NCBI GenBank assembly: GCA_947628305.1
Contig: CANQZG010000005.1
Location: 1 to 64,000, forward strand
Origin: an uncultured Muribaculaceae bacterium
Lineage (GTDB): Bacteria; Bacteroidota; Bacteroidia; Bacteroidales; Muribaculaceae
Direction: 5' to 3'
DNA length: 64,000 bases
The stretch's first letter is position 1. Each line of letters starts with the position of its first letter. Of this stretch, positions 59,651-64,000 are shown piece after piece. The notes beneath the pieces were generated by a model. It worked only from the letters and a program-made list of their open reading frames with translations. It was not told the origin of the DNA and did not search any database. The translations under genes were made by a program, and so were the position numbers.

Positions 59651-62600
59651 TCAGATAATTTCAAAAATTGCAGTACAAGCCTCACCGCGCTTTTGCTGGG
59701 CGCGTTCAGCAATAATAGAGAATGATACTTGGAGCATGGAGTCAAGGTCGAACTCCAATCCAAACAGGCTTGGCTGGTCAAATTTCATGACTTGTTTAAT
59801 CACAGTAGAATTTTTGGCCTTAACAGCATCTTCAACTTTCTTTAGCAACCTGCGCGACTCAATGGAAAGATTTCCATTGGAGCGCAGATTGGATATAATT
59901 CCTTGTGCTTTTCTAATGTTGCCTCTTGAATCGGATGCAGTATTGAAGTGGGCAATATGAGCATTGTACGTGTGAAATGCGGTCTGTACTAATTTAGAGT
60001 CACTGAACGTAGTTTCTGTAAACACTACATTCGGGTCGCACTTTAGTTTCTCCATTGTCGTAAGAGAGGAAATTATCCGAGGTTTCTGTTCGGTCTCTCC
60101 AATAGGTACTTCAACCGAGATAAAACTGCCTGAATTATCCGTAAACACGAAAATAGAGTCGTCATTGTGTGCAATTGATATGCGACCTCCGAGATTATCT
60201 GGAGAAAGCGACGCGATGTGGGAGTATCGTTTCGGATTCGTGTCACGATATTCTTTGAGTTCTTTAATGAATGGTCCAAAAGGAGACTCTTCACCATCGG
60301 TGAATTTCTGCAAATCGTGTTCGCTGAGTTCTTCACGCTCCGAGAAAACCTTGTTGTCCTCACCAAACATTTCATGGAATGATTGTAGCTTGGCATACGC
60401 CTTTTCAATCAGTCGTATTTGGCTATTACCTTCAGCTGATGGAAAGAAATTGAAAACATGGACAAACTCTTCGGTTGATCCTATTCGATTAACTCGACCA
60501 ATGCGTTGCATAAGACGAGTAGCGTTCCAAGGAGCGTCATAATTGAGAATTACATTGGAGCGATGTAGGTTTACTCCTTCGGCAAGAACTTCGGTCGTGA
60601 CTATGACATCGTAGTCGTCGAGGCGATTTTCTGGATTACAATTGGCATCGAAATTTGTTTCAATAGTTTCCTGCATTTCAGTACGGTTCTTTGCTGTAAT
60701 GCTAAGCACCTTATGCCCTTTTGCCTTTAATGCTCGTTCCAATGATTTGAGAGTGTCAATCGCTTCGGTAAAGATAACCAAACGCGGTTTGTTATGTCCA
60801 GACGGATTGTTAATCTCAGGATTGAATAGCTCTGGATTAATGGCTTCTTTGAAGCGGTCGAATTTTGGGTCATAGGTGTTTGCTCTCCAACGGTCAAGGA
60901 GATTTTCAATAAGCCGTTTATCATTGAGCAAATCATCAAGATAAGACTCATGGAAGTCGGATGCGGAGAATCGACGATTATTACCGCCTTTCTTGTCGAT
61001 TAGAAACTCAACTGTATTGCGAAATTTGGCGAAATCGCCATGAGATTCAAGATGTATCTTATTTACATCTATATCCGGACAGATAAATACACAGTCATGC
61101 TGCAACATGTCAATCATGACATTGTTGTAACGTCGCAGATTCTCCAATGTAGTCTTGAACGCAGCCATGCTGCTCTCAAGACGTTTGACGAGTAGTATCT
61201 GCATTATTCGCTTAAGGCGGCGTGTAATACTTTCAACAGTAAGGTTTCGTTTCTCATACAATCGGGTATGTTCCACATTGCGAAATTGAGTAATTGCCGC
61301 ATAACGATAGAAACCGATATGGATGCCGGGATTAAACCCTACGCCTGGAGGAGGAGGGCAAATTGCATCGGTTGTGTCTAAGAACAACCGGCTCAATTCC
61401 TCATCCATTTGGTATTCGAGCTTATGTGGACCTTGTACGGTGGGAAATTTAAGGAGTTCAGCATCGGCTCCATACATCTTACGAATATCAGTGCGCGTAC
61501 GACGTACAAGAATATCGTTAAGTACGGATTTCCTTACATTCTCTGACACCTCGGCAATGATTTGTTTAGCCTCAGCGCGTCCCTCGTCTGTATCTTGTGG
61601 GATACTACGGGCTTCTTTGAAACGAGACTCCATAACATTAAAGAAGGTGTCGAGTTTGCCGCCTTCCACTCCAGGTAGATTGGAGTTGTTAGGGTCGCGC
61701 TGAAATAGCTTGACTTGGTTATAAATATCTTTTGGCGAATTGTTTTGAGGTGTGGCAGATAACAGTGCAATATATGGTGTGGGATTTATGAACCCGATTA
61801 GATCATTGACGGCATTATATTTTTGAGTTGAAGAATTGCGGAAATTATGACTTTCGTCAATTACAATCAGTCCATAATTATCTGCTTTTATCGCATCAAT
61901 ATCGTCAGCTTCGTCAATATCATAATCTTCATCGGCAGCGTCAAGCAACTTGCCAATGCTACCAGTTGTGACATATTCAATTGAGAGGCCGATATTGTTA
62001 TGTGTGTTTTCGTCAAATTTAGCGATGGTTTTTATCCACGCTGACTTAATTGATGGAGGCGTAATAATCAAAACCTTTGGTTCTCGACCAAGAGTTTCTG
62101 TATGTTCAAGGAAATGACGAATGAGTAGAATTCCGACAACGGTTTTTCCAAGACCTACGACGTCTCCTAACAGGAAACCGCCAAAACGTTTCATAACCGA
62201 GAAACACTGCTTAACGGCATCCAATTGGTATTCAAGTGGATTAAAAGAGGGGGGCAAATACGATTTAAGAACTTCTGTTGTATTAGCATCAACCATATCT
62301 CCAAATTGAAGTTGAAGATACTTGATATAAACCTCGTAAGGAGTTAATGGCTTGTGATCCTCATTTTCTTCCTCTATCCTCTTGCCTAACGGCGAGGGCT
62401 TGAGGATATTCTTAATGAATTTACCCGACCATAATTCGCTATGTTGCCATAATTCTTCAAGCCATGCTTTATGTGACTTGGATGTTGAATATTCTGTAAA
62501 TGGGGCAGCAACGCAATTGCCGTTTTCTTCGAGATAATTTAGTTCGGCGTTGCCCTGAAGTCCTTTCAGTGTGAAATTTGAACTACCTACTATACCGGTG

Positions 62601-63040
62601 GCAAGCGTGTGATTGTTCCCAAGGAAAATATAGCATTTGGCATGGAGGAATTCTTTATGTTCACCCTGACCATACACACGAATCTCAAACTTTCCATCCG
62701 GATTCTCTTCTGTCAAGGCATTATCAATAATCAGCTTACCAATAGGTTTATACTCATCGGTAAGAGATTCGACATCTCTCTGAATATAGAAATCAGGGAA
62801 TTGATGCGCCTCACGGGAGGCTTGGTAATATTGCAATTGTGGCTCCTGACCTATCAGTAAGTCAAGTTTGCCGCCGCGCGCGAAGAAGTCGTTGAGTTCT
62901 TCATAGACTAAAGCAGTGCCGGGTAAGTCCCAATAACCTGTTGCAATCATAATATGATTACAATCCGGTCGTGAGACCAACTCTTTAATATATTTGACGA
63001 GCTTAAACTGCTCGGAATTATCAATTAGGGCATTTGCCAT
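59651..63040 (-). CDS. PLD-SNF2 helicase fusion
   Basis: A 1129-residue protein. An N-terminal PLD-like domain has FLHAKCYIF (H133, K135) and GSSNFT (152-157), one HKD-type motif without the canonical Asp. Then a SNF2-class ATPase has GDVVGLGKT (292-300), VIDESHNFRN (DESH, 395-398), LLSATPQNN and C-terminal QRIGRVNRIG. It probably translocates on DNA, and the PLD domain could be a nuclease. DISARM uses separate SNF2 (DrmD) and PLD (DrmC) proteins, which are fused here. The ATG at 63040 is preferred; a TTG at 63055 would overlap the small ORF. First large gene of the operon. Confidence 0.88.
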   Translation of the reverse strand: MANALIDNSEQFKLVKYIKELVSRPDCNHIMIATGYWDLPGTALVYEELNDFFARGGKLDLLIGQEPQLQYYQASREAHQFPDFYIQRDVESLTDEYKPIGKLIIDNALTEENPDGKFEIRVYGQGEHKEFLHAKCYIFLGNNHTLATGIVGSSNFTLKGLQGNAELNYLEENGNCVAAPFTEYSTSKSHKAWLEELWQHSELWSGKFIKNILKPSPLGKRIEEENEDHKPLTPYEVYIKYLQLQFGDMVDANTTEVLKSYLPPSFNPLEYQLDAVKQCFSVMKRFGGFLLGDVVGLGKTVVGILLIRHFLEHTETLGREPKVLIITPPSIKSAWIKTIAKFDENTHNNIGLSIEYVTTGSIGKLLDAADEDYDIDEADDIDAIKADNYGLIVIDESHNFRNSSTQKYNAVNDLIGFINPTPYIALLSATPQNNSPKDIYNQVKLFQRDPNNSNLPGVEGGKLDTFFNVMESRFKEARSIPQDTDEGRAEAKQIIAEVSENVRKSVLNDILVRRTRTDIRKMYGADAELLKFPTVQGPHKLEYQMDEELSRLFLDTTDAICPPPPGVGFNPGIHIGFYRYAAITQFRNVEHTRLYEKRNLTVESITRRLKRIMQILLVKRLESSMAAFKTTLENLRRYNNVMIDMLQHDCVFICPDIDVNKIHLESHGDFAKFRNTVEFLIDKKGGNNRRFSASDFHESYLDDLLNDKRLIENLLDRWRANTYDPKFDRFKEAINPELFNPEINNPSGHNKPRLVIFTEAIDTLKSLERALKAKGHKVLSITAKNRTEMQETIETNFDANCNPENRLDDYDVIVTTEVLAEGVNLHRSNVILNYDAPWNATRLMQRIGRVNRIGSTEEFVHVFNFFPSAEGNSQIRLIEKAYAKLQSFHEMFGEDNKVFSEREELSEHDLQKFTDGEESPFGPFIKELKEYRDTNPKRYSHIASLSPDNLGGRISIAHNDDSIFVFTDNSGSFISVEVPIGETEQKPRIISSLTTMEKLKCDPNVVFTETTFSDSKLVQTAFHTYNAHIAHFNTASDSRGNIRKAQGIISNLRSNGNLSIESRRLLKKVEDAVKAKNSTVIKQVMKFDQPSLFGLEFDLDSMLQVSFSIIAERAQQKRGEACTAIFEII

Positions 63041-63042
63041 AT

Positions 63043-63150
63043 CTATGAAAAACAAAAAACTCCGTCGGCAGTAATCTGAGGGCTGACCGAGCCTTGAAAC
63101 GACTGCTTGGGAGTTTCAGAATTTGATTGGTTGTTGGCTTCATCAGCCAT
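63043..63150 (-). CDS. Short leader ORF before the helicase (35 aa)
   Basis: ATG at 63150, TAG at 63045-63043, only 2 bases before the helicase ATG. The peptide begins MADEANNQSNSETPKQSFQG and is polar, with no hydrophobic segment. The close spacing suggests translational coupling; it may be a leader peptide, a tiny partner, or chance. Confidence 0.35.
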   Translation of the reverse strand: MADEANNQSNSETPKQSFQGSVSPQITADGVFCFS

Positions 63151-63200
63151 TTGTATTTAACCTTGTGGCCATTTTCAGATGTTTATAATTTCTCCAATTA

Positions 63201-63208
63201 CAAAGTTA
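63201..63208 (-). promoter_or_regulatory. -7 element of the defence-like operon
   Basis: TAACTTTG read on the - strand (caaagtta at 63201-63208), 50 bases before the leader ORF. No good -33 TTTG is seen at the normal distance. The gap 63151-63250 holds nothing else. Confidence 0.45.
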
Positions 63209-63250
63209 CAAAATTTCTGTGAAAGTTTGGCTATCAGGTATAAATAAATT

Positions 63251-64000
63251 TTAACGTCTGCCTGATATACTGCGTTTGGGCTGAGAGGGTTTCATCATTC
63301 GGTGGGCCTGCATCATGCAGCGATAGGCGAAGCGGCGGTCGTCTTCGTCGTCTTTGCGACCCCATGGGAGCGATGTGTCGCTGCCACCACCTCCGCATGA
63401 CCTGGCGAATTGGGTTGCGCCATCGACATACCCTAGGAACAGATACATCGCACACTTCAGAATCTCGTTGGGCTGCTCTGCAATTGCCGTCAGGAATTCT
63501 TCGTCTAAATTGGCTTTCTGTTCCGGGGACATCGCTGCGAGCAGATCTCGCACATCAACCATAAGTCTGCCGAACACGGCATCTGTCAGCCTCATGCGTA
63601 ACTGTTCCTGATTTTTGTCCATGAACTCCAGATAATCTTTTTGCGCATTGTCGCGTTTTTCTTTGATAATATGCAACTCATCCTGAAGGTTGGCGAATTG
63701 CCGGTCGGCATCCTTGAGTTTGAGGCGTTTGTCGGCAAGTTTCTGTCCAGTAAATTCGAGGTGAGCTTCGAGGGAGGCGATGCGGCAACGCAATTCGGAA
63801 ACATCGCCGGTACCATTTTTGATGTCCGCCATCAATTGAGCTATCTCGTCGTTTAGTTCCATCTCCTGTCTTTCAAGATTTGCAATCATGGTCGATAGGC
63901 CTTTGACACGCGTTTCCGCTTTCTTGATTTGCTCTTCAAGTTTAACCAGTCGCTTCTGCTTGTCGCCAATCTGCGATTCGAGCATGGAATTCTTGTGGTG
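63251..64000 (-). CDS. C-terminal part of a mobilization relaxase-like protein (runs off the window)
   Basis: At least 249 codons, open to the edge, so the 5' end is missing. A long coiled coil (for example LVKLEEQIKKAETRVKGLST) is followed by a helical part and a Gly/charged tail with SCGGGGSDTSLPWGRKDDED. I recall this tail, Gly-run plus LPWGRKDDED, as the end of relaxases of Bacteroides mobilizable elements (MobV/plasmid recombination enzyme type). The relaxase domain would be outside the window, so the assignment is from memory of the tail and from position. Confidence 0.6.
   Translation of the reverse strand, partial: HHKNSMLESQIGDKQKRLVKLEEQIKKAETRVKGLSTMIANLERQEMELNDEIAQLMADIKNGTGDVSELRCRIASLEAHLEFTGQKLADKRLKLKDADRQFANLQDELHIIKEKRDNAQKDYLEFMDKNQEQLRMRLTDAVFGRLMVDVRDLLAAMSPEQKANLDEEFLTAIAEQPNEILKCAMYLFLGYVDGATQFARSCGGGGSDTSLPWGRKDDEDDRRFAYRCMMQAHRMMKPSQPKRSISGRR

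Noticed and set aside
59651..63040. Complete DISARM or BREX system
   Set aside because: Only a PLD-SNF2 helicase and an Eco57I-type methylase are present; the defining partner genes of both systems are absent.

Overview
The window looks like a chromosome segment of a Bacteroidales gut bacterium, most like Muribaculaceae or a close relative. Reasons: promoters of the Bacteroidetes type (TTTG, 19-21 bases, TAnnTTTG) precede several genes. The core genes include an RprX/RprY two-component pair, a DUF4270 lipoprotein beside a short glycogen-synthase-like protein, and a Cys-rich N-terminal module beginning MARGK. A UpxY-type antiterminator heads a capsule locus. The genus is inference; there is no rRNA in the window.

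Layout. (1) 1-11289: a capsular/exopolysaccharide locus on the + strand: UpxY antiterminator, Wzx flippase, two hexapeptide acyltransferases, a nucleotide-sugar epimerase, five more genes encoding glycosyltransferases and an EpsG/Wzy-like polymerase, then a second epimerase. A YafQ/DinJ-like toxin-antitoxin pair sits inverted between the last glycosyltransferase and that epimerase, bounded by a 31-base duplicated gene junction. (2) 11290-14141: a lone KAP-family NTPase between two palindromic repeats, then tRNA-Thr. (3) 14198-44652: mostly core chromosome: DUF4270/glycogen synthase-like pair, MltG, an overlapping operon (DsbD N-domain protein, DsbD, MazG, secreted protein, TopB, small Cys-rich membrane protein), RprXY, NhaA, LepA, a GH2 enzyme, a Cys-ladder LRR protein, a WG-repeat protein, an AraC-type regulator, DnaB, a TonB/carboxypeptidase-regulatory protein, an MntA/HepT pair whose hepT carries an in-frame amber codon, a radical SAM enzyme and a GH16 glucanase. 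Several MITE-like or palindromic repeats lie between these genes.

(4) 44819-51664: a tRNA-Lys(TTT) gene carrying an integrated element of about 6.8 kb. It has a tyrosine recombinase, clusters of the octamer GTGGTACA at both ends (probable integrase arm sites), an 8-base direct repeat CGGATCAC at the tRNA 3' end and at 51657, an AlbA_2/ATPase regulator, unknown cargo including one frameshifted secreted-protein gene, and two arrays of a degenerate 12-base repeat in exact register.

(5) 51665-64000: a second accessory block on the - strand. One tight operon runs from a 35-codon leader ORF through a PLD-SNF2 helicase, an Eco57I-type adenine methyltransferase, two unknown proteins and a membrane KAP NTPase to a RhuM protein. 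This is the best candidate for an undescribed defence or restriction-like system. Upstream of it is the C-terminal end of what is probably a mobilization relaxase, cut by the window edge. The two blocks look like islands stacked at one tRNA hotspot.
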